A DNA stretch of 64,000 nt from Strongylocentrotus droebachiensis (lineage: Eukaryota > Echinodermata > Echinoidea > Camarodonta > Strongylocentrotidae), in the NCBI GenBank assembly GCA_035222895.1, contig JAVYIG010000862.1, positions 124,001-188,000 of the forward strand, written 5' to 3'. A program made the translations under genes and the position numbers. Shown in pieces: positions 12,103 through 24,060 of this stretch (positions within the stretch are counted from its first letter, which is position 1; each line of letters opens with the position of its first letter). A model generated the notes under the pieces. That model worked only from the letters and a program-made list of their open reading frames with translations, had not been told where the DNA came from and did not search any database.

Positions 12103-13344
12103 TTGCTTTATGCCTGGCAGAAAGGCACAGAGGTCAGGACAACATTTTTTGAGATAATGCATATCAAAGTTATGACCCTTCTTTGATTATATATTTTGTC
12201 TTTTGCAAGAAATTGAAACATGTGATTAGTCCAGATATCATCTAGTAAATCATGAACAGTCATACATCATCCAGCTATCAAAACTAAGCTTTAGAGATCA
12301 ATTCAACCAAAATATTTTTGGCCAAGACATTTTCTGATGGCTCCCAGTAAACAATATTGACTTTATATGGTGGTACCAAATAAGAAATAGCAGGACTATT
12401 TTCTTTCCTGCAAGTTGTACATAGTGCACAGCTTATTGTTTTACATTTATATTATCCCTGTGTGAATTTTTCCCTGAACACTTTATTGCAGGAGGGTGGA
12501 TGGATGGTTCCCGCGCCATGATAATACAAAATGACTAAAAAGGCCCTTTGATATGTGACAGTTCTTCTGCGTTGTGTCAACAAGGTGTTAACTTCTATTC
12601 AGCCCATACTTGATACCCTTGTAAATTACACTTCATAAAAACGCCCCACAAAGGAGGAGCAATTTAACCCAACAATAGACCCCACTTTAGAAAGGAGTAT
12701 GAATTACCTGTAAGCAAAGAGCTGTTCTTTGCCATTGTTGCCTTTCTTTGAGCTCTGTAGGAGTGGAGCTGGTTTATTGTTAGAAATGTAGAGACAGGTA
12801 ACCTTCATGGAGGATTATACCTAATCCTACACACATTAATCCTGGCTTAATCCTGTAATGAGCCAATGATAGCTTTACAACAACAAATTACCCAACAATA
12901 GATTTCCTGTACTAATCCGGCGTGTGAAAATGACCAGCATTTCCAAAGAGCCACTGACATAATGCTGGTAATGGTATACAACGCAATTATTGTACATGTA
13001 CATTCTCTATCTAGAAAGCTTTTCCTCAACAGATATGTTTGTACTCCTACAAGAATAGTAAAATTTGGGCAGATTATCGGTACTTCCCCAAATATGAATA
13101 ATCTAAATTATTTTGGAGATTGACCATGTATTCATGGAATCTTGAAATAATGTACACATGTGTCATGTTTTGCTGTAGGTCTCTTGACATTTTCAAGAGA
13201 CCCTAAGAATACTTGAAATTCAGGTCTAAATGTAATACATTTAAATTTTAAGTCATTTGCATAAAGAGGATTCCCTTTTTTATTGAATTTTTACTTCAGT
13301 GAACATGTCTAATGTTGAACAAACCATTTCATTATCACAAAGAG

Positions 13345-13562
13345 TCTGTACATGTAATTTATATTTCAATCAATTAACATATTGTCTTTTTTTCTCCCAT
13401 TCCCTTTTCTTATATTCCCATCCATCTTTCTCCCGTATGCACCTTGTGTGGTCTGGCATCTTCTTGGTTGTTTCATCTGACCCAATGGATTCACATTCAA
13501 CCTAACAGGTAAGAAAATAAAATATAAAGTCATCTGATGGGTTGTTATCAATTTGTTGCTCT
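13345..13562 (+). repeat. Duplicated segment with AACAG|GTAAGA junction, copy 1
   Basis: About 215 bases are shared with 29220-29450 at roughly 85-90 percent identity by eye. The shared core runs through CCCATCCATCTTTCTCC, CTTCTTGG, TTTCATCTGACCCAATGG and ATTCACATTCAACC, and ends ACAG|GTAAGA at 13508|13509. No AG lies between the pyrimidine-rich upstream part and the junction AG. A CTGAC branch-point-like word sits about 35 bases before it. That arrangement fits a recursive (zero-length exon) splice site in the large intron. A dispersed repeat that happens to carry the word is the alternative. Confidence 0.55.
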
Positions 13563-14213
13563 AACACTGGTGTATATGGGTATTTCCATAAAGTTGGGGC
13601 AAAAAATATGACGGTGTCCATGTAACAGAGGTATGAGATCTTATACTACATGGAAGATGAAATTATCTGTTGAAGAGAGAGAAAGAGAGAGAGAGAGATG
13701 TATAGATCTACAATTAAATGAAATGAGAGAAAAGTTAAACATTGGTGCTTTGTTAGACGATACTTGAACATTTAATTGACACTTTACCTATTAGGTTAGT
13801 TGTGTAAGTAAGTTTCTGATTAGTAAATGTATCCAGAAAGACAAAGCAATGTTTACGTATAAATACAAACAAGTTTTAACGATACAGACAAGAAAAAAGG
13901 ATGGATTCATCAACTGTTACAATCTTCAAGTTGCTTAGTAACCCCACACTTAGAATTCACTTGGTCTGTTTTCACTTATTTACTCAAGTGCCTTCACCAT
14001 TTCTCTGAAGATACTTTTGTAAGACTCTACCTCAAACAACAACTCGTTGCTGTTTTAGGGTATACTCTGATATTGTTTTTCTCTCTTTATTCACTTGGGA
14101 AAAGAAACACTCACGAAGTGTAGCAAATTGCAAGAAAACATCACGTTCTAGGCGAGGGTCTTAAAATTGGACGAGTGCACACCCAGATAAATTTGAAGTT
14201 ATAAATTGCAGTC

Positions 14214-14728
14214 GTCTGTGTGGAGCCAGAAGGGCATTAAAGCCCCACTGTCCTACTTGTAGCTACTTGCTCCCTCCCTCTATATAGAAAACTTCCCCAA
14301 TCGGTGCCTGTTGGTCCCCCATGATCCTCTTTTTCTTATATTAGTTGAGAGCTGAGGTAATGAGATAGCCACCTGTCAGTGACCTCGCTGTGTGATCTAA
14401 CCCCTTCTGGCCCTGTAGTATTGACAGTCTTTAAACTGCATAATTTACCATCTGAAGGGCAAGGACTTCCTGCCCTTTTGGCTCTGAACAGACCACTTGG
14501 TTTTGCGTGCTTTGAACAGAATGTCTGCTTAGAGTAAGAAGGATGGCTTTATCTCATATACATTTTGTGTATTGTGTGAGAGCGCTATATAAATTATATA
14601 TTATTATTATACGTTGACAAAGAGAAAGCGCCCTTCTGGCTCTTGACAGATTGTCTACTGAGAGCAAGAAGGGCTTTATCTCATATACTTTGACACAGCG
14701 TGAGCGCCTTACTGGCTCTGAACAGGCA
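14214..14728. repeat. Cluster of AGAAGGGC-family foldback hairpins, copies C1-C4
   Basis: Four arm pairs or partial pairs lie within 515 bases. Left arms include TGGAGCCAGAAGGGCATTAA at 14220-14239; right arms include GCCCTTTTGGCTCTGAACAG at 14473-14492 and GCGCCCTTCTGGCTCTTGAC near 14628-14647. In the last two hairpins the loop reads CTCATATACTTTGACAC or a close variant, which is the reverse complement of the loop in the copies at 37-41 kb. These copies are therefore inserted in the opposite orientation. Confidence 0.7.
14574..14611 (+). mobile_element. SINE/LINE-type 3' tail remnant inside a hairpin
   Basis: GAGCGCTATATAAATTATAT is followed by repeated ATT units. A GCGCTATATAAAT core with an (ATT)n tail is a common 3' end of short retroposons in marine invertebrates. 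It sits in the loop of hairpin C3, which makes that hairpin far longer (about 130 bases) than its relatives. Confidence 0.45.
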
Positions 14729-15287
14729 AGATAATAAATGCATATTGCATAATTGCAGGAGTCTAAGGGTTAGAGGTAAAGACCAGTATTTGAAACGCCC
14801 CAATTTCAAAAAATGAAATGGAAGCTCTTATTACCAATCATGTGAAAGAATATGTTTTGAATAATACATGATGATAAAAAAGTTGCTGTGAAACTGCCTA
14901 CTAATTGATATATTTGGTAAATTATCTATTGGTGTGTGAGAGATAAAAACGCACGTGTTGCGCACGTGTGTGTAGTCCCATATACATCTTTCTGTGTACA
15001 GTACTTGTAACTTTATGAAGACTGGGCCAAATTTCTTATCATTTTGATGATTCCAGAACCTTGCAGTACATCTATGCTAGATGATCAACCTTTTCTGATC
15101 GATTTCACGTTTCTTTCACAATACAATCGCATGACCATAACTGGTCTTTATCTTTAAACCTTGATGACTTCACACTTTACACACTGCATTGAAGAAGGTA
15201 TTTTGATGCGTTCATTTCAGCATAAATCATCTCAAGCTTGGCTTTTAGCTTGGATGGCAGTGTCAATGCATGAGTCACTAATGACCT

Positions 15288-15480
15288 GTTCAGACTGGCA
15301 GAAATTCACATGAAGCTCTTACAATGAAGCACCATATAAAGAATTATTGTATAGCAAAGGGGCGTACACACTGGATAACATAGTTTTTAAAACGTACACT
15401 ATAAAGAAAATAGTTTTTAAAAAGGTCACTTGACATGCCAGCTGGCTAATCAGTGAGCGCTGACGATAAGCCCTGCCCTG
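15288..15480. repeat. Possible dispersed repeat (partner at 61243-61420)
   Basis: CCTGTTCAGACTGG, AAAGGGGCGTACACAC and GACATGCCAGCTGG have counterparts in the same order in the second stretch. Similarity is patchy, and no terminal inverted repeat was found. Confidence 0.35.
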
Positions 15481-16517
15481 TTATACAGTTTTTGTACGAA
15501 AGAATGTTTAGACGAACACATGACTCTGTTTCTTTATGTTTCCATCTGAAACAATGCTCCTAAAATGCATTTTGCTATTCAATGTTCAGACTGGAACAAG
15601 TAAATTAGTCATCGTATACAACATATTTTGGTGGTCTGAAAAGGGGTTAAGTGTGCTTGGTATAGTAGTAGGATAATGTGCTTACCATGAAATACGCAAT
15701 GGCGTTTATAGATTACTAAGAAAACGTGGGCGAGTTGGCATGTGGAAGAGGCTGGATGCATTGGGTTGGGTAGCTTCTGTGGGATGGAGAAGAAAAGCAT
15801 GTATTTCTCATTTGAGGGAAATTACAGATTGAAAAGTATGGATGGAGTATATGGAAAGAGAAGATACACAAAAAATATGGAGGGAGATAATTAATGGTGA
15901 TAGCATGTGCATCAGTGTGAGTCTAGAATATGAGGCACATGTGAAAGTCATCTTTTTACTAATTTAATTTTAGGGTGGGAAATGCGGCAAACTATATTAC
16001 ATGATTAGCACAAGATGGAAAATTATACGAAAAATTTGACTTTCAGCGAATCAACAGAAATTATAAGTGGGAATTAAAAAGACAGAACACTTAAGAGGAA
16101 AAATTTTGCAAGATATGTGCAGAGTATCTATGTATCTTAAAAAAGTGAATCATCTTCAGCTTACCATCTCTGGCCTAAACTTGTCATCATTACAAAGACC
16201 CAGATAACATTTTTGTTCAATACTTGGGCAAAAATGCAATTTTCTTCAATAATTGCCATAATTTATCAGCATGATCATTAGACCCAATGAATTTGGAGTC
16301 CTCATATCACAATTGCTTATACCACTTCTGTTTCTATAATGTGCTTATTGTATTTTTTTTTTTTTTAATTTTTCATTACGAACCGTGGTACTTAGTATAA
16401 AAGTGAGAGAATAGCAAAGAATACAAAAAGAGAAATTGGTCTTGATGAGAGGTGGGTTGTTAGCAAGAGAAAGAGAATGAAAACAAGATAAGCAGTGCAT
16501 TAGACTGATGAGATACC

Positions 16518-16662
16518 ACTTATCTCTTTCTCTCCCTTTCTCCCCCTCCATCCCTCTCTCCCTCTCCCTCTCCCTCCCTCCCCCTCTCTCTCTCTCTCTC
16601 TCTCTCCCCTCTCTCTCTCTCTCTCCCCTCTCTCTCTCTCTCCCCCTCTCTCTCTCTCTACT
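16518..16662 (+). repeat. (CT)n-rich pyrimidine tract
   Basis: Long, nearly pure CT/CCT sequence on the transcript-sense strand. All open frames here are low-complexity artefacts. Confidence 0.9.
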
Positions 16663-17374
16663 CCAGACAATCCTCTTTTCTCAGCTAATGCACTTTTTTT
16701 ATATACCGCTGGAGACGGAATCCTCTTCCTTCAATTTGCACTGATTGATGCGCAGCAATATTTTGTGGGGATTTCATAAACATACGAGGCTTACAGGCTC
16801 AATACCGTGGCTCGTGGCATTTATCTTTCCTTTTCTTTTGTATTTGAAGCGAAAAATATGGAGGCAAATAACATGCGCCTTTCCACAGCTATGATAATGC
16901 TTGGTAACTTGTATACACAATTCGCCAGAGGGTATCTTAGAAAAGATTTTGTTGAAAGGGAGCTCTGACGCAATCCAAGTGAATATGGCAAGCTTTTGAA
17001 TGTCACATTCCACTTTTTTAGGAGATTGTCTAGAAACTGATGATAAAAGACGTTAAAAATATCATTCTGTTTATAAGTAGATGACATAAGGGCTGCATCT
17101 ACGTCATGTCATGTTACCGGCATATGTATTTAATATTACAGAGATTTCCCATTTTTCTCAATAAACCTGATACCCATAAGCCTATTTTGTTTTGCTAATG
17201 CAGTTTCAAATTCCTGTATTTGTTCTTTTCCTTTTAGGAATAGTAATATTCTTCTCTAGAGTTAGAAACTTTGTACTGCTTCCGATGCTAATTGTATCAC
17301 AGCTGTTTCAAACTTGACAAAGAAATTCTTCTCTTACTTTTGCTGTAACTCTTGGCATATGTGGCTAATTGCTA

Positions 17375-17445
17375 GGAGCTACAGTGTTGAAGGGCATTAA
17401 ATCCTTATTTGTCTTAGTTAATGCCCATATGGCTTTCAACAGACT
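17375..17445. repeat. Foldback hairpin element, copy D
   Basis: TTGAAGGGCATTAAATCC faces GTTAATGCCCATATGGCTTT, ending in CAACAGAC. Confidence 0.6.
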
Positions 17446-17864
17446 ATTTCTTCTTTTTTTTCCCTCCTTTTTTTCCCCTCCTTTTTTTCCCCTCCTTTTT
17501 GATATTGTTTTTTATTAAATGTGTTTGTTGTTGCTTTTTGCTAGTTAATTTGTTTTTGTCAGAAAAGCTTTTGCAACAATCAACTTGTAACTTCACAGTT
17601 CACACGCAGAATGTCTGCGATGCTCTTCCTTTCCTCCCACCTTATAATATATAACGTCCCTTTCATGATGTAGGCCTCTGTCAAATCCATTACTTACTAA
17701 GACCTTAGAGAGAGAGGTTCATCTAACTGGAAAGACATCATAGCGCTTCACAAATCAGCCTGTCTCCATGTCTGGAAATACGCTTATTTGCCTGAAAGGA
17801 AAAAATACAAGTCAATGATTAGACTCCGTTAAGAGACTCAGATTCTTTTGAAATATTCAACGCA

Positions 17865-17968
17865 TTTCGTCCTTGTTTTCACGAAGTGACGGTAGTGAGG
17901 AAAATCGTAACGCAAAGTGAATGCAATTTTTTTTCACTACCGTCACTTCGTGAAAACAGCGACGATTT
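17865..17968. mobile_element. Foldback MITE, CACGAAGTGACGG family, copy 1
   Basis: Two arms of about 32 bases surround a short centre. GTTTTCACGAAGTGACGGTA on the left is matched exactly by its reverse complement on the right, through 24 bases. ATTT flanks the CGTCC...GACG ends on both sides. The second copy at 30747-30855 has the same ends and the same flanking ATTT. Confidence 0.8.
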
Positions 17969-18269
17969 GTATTCTTGTATTGAAATTGCATGAAAAACTC
18001 CCTTTCATACATATTTCTTACAAAGTGATGTGGAAGGGTTTGAGTGTGACATGTTGAAACCTGAAATAGAGCACAAACTGAAGTATGAAAATGGAAATGA
18101 TATCATGGCTATGATCTAGATAAAAACGTTGAGTAGCTCTACCAAGAGTCTGATATTCTGTACATATCGGCCTAGAAGCTTTCTACAGCTAGATTCCTTT
18201 ATTGGTTAAGTATTTTTAATTTTTTTATACTGCTTCTTAGTGTGATAGAGGAGCTTATGAGATTAAAAG

Positions 18270-18406
18270 CAGGGCATGGTTTCACAAAACCATCATAGGT
18301 ACAAAATACCAATATCCTATTGAATCACATATTAATTTTGATACATGCTTTTCAATGGGATTTCGGCAAACTTGTACTCATGACGGTTTTGTGAAACGCT
18401 GCCCTG
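18270..18406. mobile_element. Small terminal-inverted-repeat element, CAGGGC ends
   Basis: CAGGGCATGGTTTCACAAAA at the left end pairs with GTTTTGTGAAACGCTGCCCT at the right end. Arm pairing continues to GTACAA, about 36 bases in all, over a total length of 137 bases. There is no coding capacity and no clear target duplication. Confidence 0.65.
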
Positions 18407-18839
18407 ATATATCTTTGATTAACTTTTTGTAATAACATCGTTAGTTAGAAATAATGTTACAGATAGACTATGAGTGAAGGGTCTGGATCTCTATCCTATT
18501 GTAGAGAGATGATCACTTAATCTTCCCTCGTCCAATAGATGGGCAGAATGGTTGGTCGCCGTCTTCTGCATATTTACTCGAGATCTCCTGAACTTTAGTG
18601 ACATTTGTATGTCAGGCCGGTTAACCTTGCCTTCCTGCAGGAACATGTGTAGTCTTTATATTACGCGGATATGACAAGACCTGTGGAGGGGTAAAATCAG
18701 GAGTTCTTTGGTAATCATTCGTTCTTCCAGGGAAAGCGCATTAGAAGCTGTCAAGATGTCCTGATTATCTTGTTATGTGTTATCTGAAATTATCAATTGT
18801 ATAGGCCTACTTGTTGTATTAAAAGAATAGTGAGATGCA

Positions 18840-18987
18840 GGGTCCTGTTTCATGAAACTTGATATCAATAACAAGTTATAATAACTGTTATAAGCTACTG
18901 AAATCGTGGCATTTGATTGGCTGAGAGCCAAATTGTCATAGAATTTAAGCATTTGTTATTGATAACGCATTTTATGGAACAGGGCCC
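18840..18987. mobile_element. Small terminal-inverted-repeat element, GGGYCCTGTT ends
   Basis: GGGTCCTGTTTCATGAAACT at the left pairs with the right end GGAACAGGGCCC, and TATCAATAACAAG pairs with TTTGTTATTGATAACG further in. Total length is 148 bases. The ends resemble, but do not match, those of the element 430 bases upstream. Confidence 0.65.
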
Positions 18988-19977
18988 AGTTTGACACAGC
19001 TGTAAGCTGGTGTGATTTGAAATGATTTGTATTATATGCAACAGTTATAAATCGTTGAATGGTATTGATGCTTATTCTGTTTATTGTGAAAATGATGAAA
19101 TCAATATCGTGAGTGGTTATTTCCTTTTGGATACAAACATATTTCCTGGTGGAGTCTTATTGTAACACGAGAGCATCTTAATGGAATGAATAGAAGACCT
19201 AATACAATGGTGGTAACAAAATGAATCTGGTATCCAGTTCATCTGGTGTAGTCCCAGGCAATGATATTCATGCTGGGTCTATTAGCTAACCTCAAGCGCC
19301 AGAGATAAATTGTACATAAGAATGAACCTGTCTCCTGTCATGTAGCTGTGACAAATGCATGTGAGTCATCTTTTAGCCACTGACGCAGAGACATGGGGGG
19401 GGGGGGGGGAGGGCCATACGCGTTTCAACATAAGAGGGAGCTATTTTAATTATTGGCAAATTGGCAATTAGCTTCTATTAGCATAAACGCTGCTTTAGAT
19501 ATTATCCTATTATCTTTATGAGAAAGTTTCGTACATGTAGTTTGGCAACATCTTAATTAAAGTCATTTGTTTTACTTTCTTGCATTTCATTAGGATGTCA
19601 ATCTCTCTTCCTTTCCTCTCACTTGCTGTCTCCTCATTCCCCCCTTCCCCCTCCCCCTTTCCTATGTATCCCTTGGAATAATCTCCTTCTGTATATTCTT
19701 GCGTGAACAGGGTCAAAGCTTAGGTCCATGGTCAAAGTCATGGAGTGAACAGAGTGCGGTGATGCGAGTAATCAAATTGTTTCATCATCTTAGATGGGTT
19801 ATTCTGAAGCTTGGGTGAAAACAAAGAGCTTGGGCCCAAAATCTGGATACTATCGACTTGTCACTGTACCATTCGTCACTTTCACAGCTTACAATGTACA
19901 GAGTTGATTATAGGAGAAGTGATTTTGCAGTTACGGGTGTGGGATATATTACGTAGGTCGTAGGTCACCGTTGTATG

Positions 19978-20064
19978 TCATCTGCTCAGAGACAAAAGGG
20001 TACTAACTACTAACTCCTATCTTTAAAACCCAACAGTAACACCCTTATTGCTCTCAATAGATGA
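19978..20064. repeat. Foldback hairpin element, copy E
   Basis: TCATCTGCTCAGAGACAAAA with GGGTACTAAC on the left pairs with AACACCCTTATTGCTCTCAA and TAGATGA on the right. The arms are diverged but collinear with the family. Confidence 0.6.
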
Positions 20065-23000
20065 TTTGTGAAAATTTGCTCTAAACTTGTTATTTGTAAA
20101 GATTGATGGGTGTTCTTGTTGAAAGTATAATTGAATGACCAGCAAAAGTCATGAGAAGGCTATGAAGGAAGATTAAAAAAGAATTGCATAGAGTTAAAAG
20201 TTCATGCAGATTGTCTAGGTATACATGTACAGATTTGGATATGTATCAAACATTTTTTGTCTGAGTTTTTGAAAGCAGTGTATTAATATATATCATTTAA
20301 AACCATATGATGGTAAATGAGTAAATTCCAGGGGTTTTGGAAAACAAAACTATTTCATATTATCTTGAAAATGATGAAAATATACCAACTTGTATGGCAC
20401 AAAAAGGTGAACAAATTGCTATTTACATCACATGACTTGTATTGAAATCCCCTGGTCCATGAGTAATCCCCTCATTGGTAGGGATTAAGCAGGGATAATC
20501 TCCTATTCATTGTACACAGTATAAGTCTCTTGTAAAGTAGCTCCATGAGTTGCTGGTTGCATTGTGATGTAAGTGCTCAAGTGGCACCTGGAAGTGGAGA
20601 CATTATAACACAATGCATGCAAGGATACTGCACATTGTGCCCCTTTTTAGAGTCATTTCTTCAAAAGAGACAAAGTAGTCATTTTAAATAAAAATAAACA
20701 GGAAATGCCAGTCGAGCAGATGTCCTCATTTCTATTGCAGTAGGTAAATCAATAAGCCAAATTTCATTAAATCTATTGAATTATGATTTAATATTTGTTA
20801 GTGAACATGAATGTTTATAAAAATCTGCAATAGAAAATATTTATTACCCATTGCAATAACATCACTGAGCAAATTTTGGTACAAAACCCATTTTTGTTAA
20901 TAGACGCTCCATATTGGCCTTCATTTAAATCAAATTAAAGAATGGCAGCTTATAGTTTGTTCATCAACATTGCTGATCAGGATTATATGGATGAAAAGAA
21001 TCAGACTAGCTTGAAATGAAGAAGAAGAAAAAAAAGTAATGAGAGTGGAGGAAGGAAAAATTAGATGACAGCATCAATTAGATGGTCTTGAGAAAACAAA
21101 TTTCTTTCTCTGGTGATGTGTGATTGGTATGACGGTTAGACAGAGAGGAAGAAGCTGTCTTGATTTGTTTAATGCTGCCCTCATTGTTGAGATGTAAACA
21201 ATGATTGATGCATAGTTTGATATGTGAGTAAACAGTCCAGTAGTCCGTATTGACTGACTGCTCTGATGAGTCAAGAGCATCCCCCTCCCCTTTCCCTTTT
21301 CGGCTGAATAAGAAAGACACAAAGTATGATTAGTTTTTGTTGTATCCTATTTTAAGGTTATCATTCATCAAAATCAAATTTGGAAATGAAGACAAAATAC
21401 AGGTCTGTCTATATGTCTTTATTTCTATACCTGAATGTTATGTTTGAAATATTAGTTGCAAATCGTACCTTTGAAGTTGTTGCAAGATTGAATACCTATT
21501 ATATTTTAACTATTATATTTTAAATGCAATTCAATATTCAGTTCTTGAAATATGACATTATAACATTTATGTAGCTTTGATCTGCTAGTTTTCATGTGTA
21601 TTCATTGTAATTTAACATAATTTGTATATTGTTTACAACTCTTTGTTTTGTTAATCTGTAAAAACTCATAATTCAGCCATCCCGATTCAGAGACATATTT
21701 TCAATAAATATGGCTTCTAGAATTAAGATGTAGGCAGCACTAGATATAGGGTGTAGGCAAATGGGACAGTATAGTCATGCAATATTGCCAACGGTCTGAA
21801 ATAGCAGACTATCAGCTATCTATTATTTTTCTGATCTCAGTGAAGTAGAACTAATGTGATTGAAGCTGAGGGATGATACCATAAATTCTCTCAGATTATA
21901 ATATTATAACTCAGAATAAAACATATGACTAGGGTATTGTATGCCCCATACCGAGGCGATTGTCATTCAACGCTATGAATCATAACACGCGTAAAGAGCT
22001 ACGTGTATAGAATTTTTAAAGGAACAATTTTTTTCTTGTGATACGATCTGTACAGAAAATTATTTGGAGTGAAGAGAATGTAGCAGAGTTGCATAATGGT
22101 GTATCGTACCATATAGTTAGTGAACAAAGAGGTTTAATCCTTTTTTGAATTATTGAAATAAAATTTATTAGAATGGTGCACAATTTTGCATTTAAATACA
22201 ATTAGAGATCAGAAACATTAAGTATTTAAAAACCTGCCATATTTATTTAGCATAGGATTAACAATAGACCTTAGTATTGTTTGATCATAGTATGATTTAG
22301 TAAATATAATATTGATTTTATTTTTGATTGTATCTATCATAAAGTTTATATTAATTTGTGTGATATTTCAGTTAAGAATAAGAATGGTTGAGGACGTAAG
22401 TCACGCTATGCTGGCCTATATGTTGCCAGCCACATATACGATTTTAGAATGTCTGTTAATTATATTTAGTTGACAGTCCTACTAGAGCTTTGATCGGACC
22501 AAATGTGAAGTGAAATTCAATTCAATTCAATGAAAGGTTCTAAACTAGCAAGTTCAAATAATGAAATAAAATTATATTGGGATTCAGGAGATAAAATCTC
22601 ACATTTATGAAATTTGAGATTACATTTGATGCCAGTTCATGTTCATAACTCCACTAAACTGTTACTTGGCAATGTACAGGACCCCCAAAGGACCAAATGC
22701 TGTACCTTGTACTTGCCCTGTAAATGATTATAGTTACCTGCGTTGTCTAAGCCTGTTGTTTTTATTGGTGCGAACAGGGCCAATAGGTGACAAGATACCA
22801 CCCGGGGCATGACAGCGGTTGGTCTGAATGCTCCCTCACTCCCTCAAGAAAACCCAATATAACACCTGCTTTCCTGTGACTTTATCAGCCTACAGAGAAT
22901 TACAATCTAAGAAATAAAAGAAACCCCCTTCATGCTTGCCTAGATATTTAGATTCACCTTGGGATAAAAATTGACACCTTTTCTTGTTAAAAGGTGCATT

Positions 23001-23183
23001 CTAATTGTTCTGTAGTAGTGTTTGTTTTAACAATCAGCAACTTAGAATTAATACAATTTTCCTCATTTCATTGACTTCAATTGTACAAGCATTGCTTTTT
23101 AATGAACCCATCTGTTTCCAATATGTATTCCTTAATTGTTGTAAATGTTTATAATTGATTTGTAATGTTTTGTTGGAAACATA

Positions 23184-23208
23184 AATAAATTGAATTGAAT
23201 TGAAGTGA
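23184..23208 (+). mobile_element. Probable LINE 3' tail, (ATTGA)n
   Basis: ATAAATAAATTGAATTGAAT is followed by one more TTGAA unit, a tail type shared by several non-LTR retrotransposons. The preceding 100-150 bases may be the degraded 3' UTR, but no reverse-transcriptase frame remains. A reverse-orientation version (ATTCAATTCAATTCAA) lies at 22515-22532. Confidence 0.35.
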
Positions 23209-23520
23209 ATTCCCTGCAAACCTCAAACCAACCTATAAAATTATTTTCAAAACAATTATTTATGGATTTTTACTAAAACGGTCTATGTTATTGTCTGAGA
23301 ATTGATTGATATTGACACTAATTATTTTCCTCATTATTTAAAACTTTGTCTATATTAGAATACTTTGACACTGTAATATACATAATATAAGTCATACACG
23401 AACCTATATTTATAAGTAATAACTATGCCAACCCACTTTTCCTCTGAAATTTGGATTATAAATATTGTGGGTTTAAATGCACCTACTTAAACCCACTGCA
23501 TTAGTTTCAGAGGTGTGTAA

Positions 23521-23741
23521 TACATGGGCTCATATGGGTTATGTGTGAACGCAACTACACGTATGTACCACACTGCGTTCTGTTCAAAGATGTGTATTAT
23601 ACACAGGCTCCTATTAGGCATGTGAACGCATCCACGTACCCCGCTGCGTTCTGTTCAAAGATGTGTATGATACACAGGCTCCTATTAGGCATGTGAACGC
23701 ATCCACATACCCCGCTGCGTTCTGTTCGAAGGTGTGAATGT
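23521..23741. repeat. Tandem repeat, about 3 units of 71-79 bp
   Basis: Units begin TACACAGGCTCCTATTAGGC (23600 and 23671) and a diverged TACATGGGCT at 23521. Each contains ATGTGAACGCA and GCTGCGTTCTGTTC. The last two units differ at only a few positions, so the expansion is recent. Confidence 0.8.
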
Positions 23742-24060
23742 ACTAAGATGGTTAAAAGGAGTAAACCGCCATAGGAAAGGCCTGCCTGTTCCTCGCTTCA
23801 AAATCTAATAACGGGTGAAAATTATATGTTGGCTGGTGATGATAATGAGAGAAATAACAAGGCAAGACCTCTACTTCTCGTGCCTCCAGAACAGGGAGAC
23901 ACGGGTGAGCTAGTATGCGAGGCACGGCTGTTGTTGTGTAGATTTACCTCTGTATGGGGCTTGAATTACTGGAAAATGCTCGAAGTAAATCCTTTCCATC
24001 TATTATGATGATAAGACGTTTACAGTTTAGGCCAAAATGACGGTATTCTTTATTGGTAGG

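Larger units (their letters stand above)
6651..13339 (+). other. Intron 1, second part
   Basis: Non-coding. It holds half of a foldback hairpin (6692-6713), an old dispersed repeat (7031-7190), a C-run followed by (TC)n (7328-7375), a GGGGGCT-rich foldback (about 7758-7971), foldback copy B (about 8663-8731), a 60-bp tandem duplication (10091-10204), a compositionally distinct block at 10870-11160, and a CT-rich tract at 11976-12102. No exon with good splice sites was found. Confidence 0.45.
13563..17864 (+). other. Intron 1, third part
   Basis: Non-coding. It contains a cluster of foldback hairpins (14214-14728), an old dispersed repeat (about 15288-15480), a T-run, a long CT tract (16518-16662) and a foldback copy (17375-17445). 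A (GA)n tract near 13675-13700 is one of the few purine tracts on this strand. Confidence 0.45.
18988..24006 (+). other. Intron 1, fourth part
   Basis: Non-coding. It holds a G-run (19395-19409), foldback copy E (19978-20064), a possible 24-nt microexon (22372-22395), two TTGAA-type tails (22513-22536 and 23189-23206), and a three-unit tandem repeat (23521-23741). Nothing else rises above background. Confidence 0.45.
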
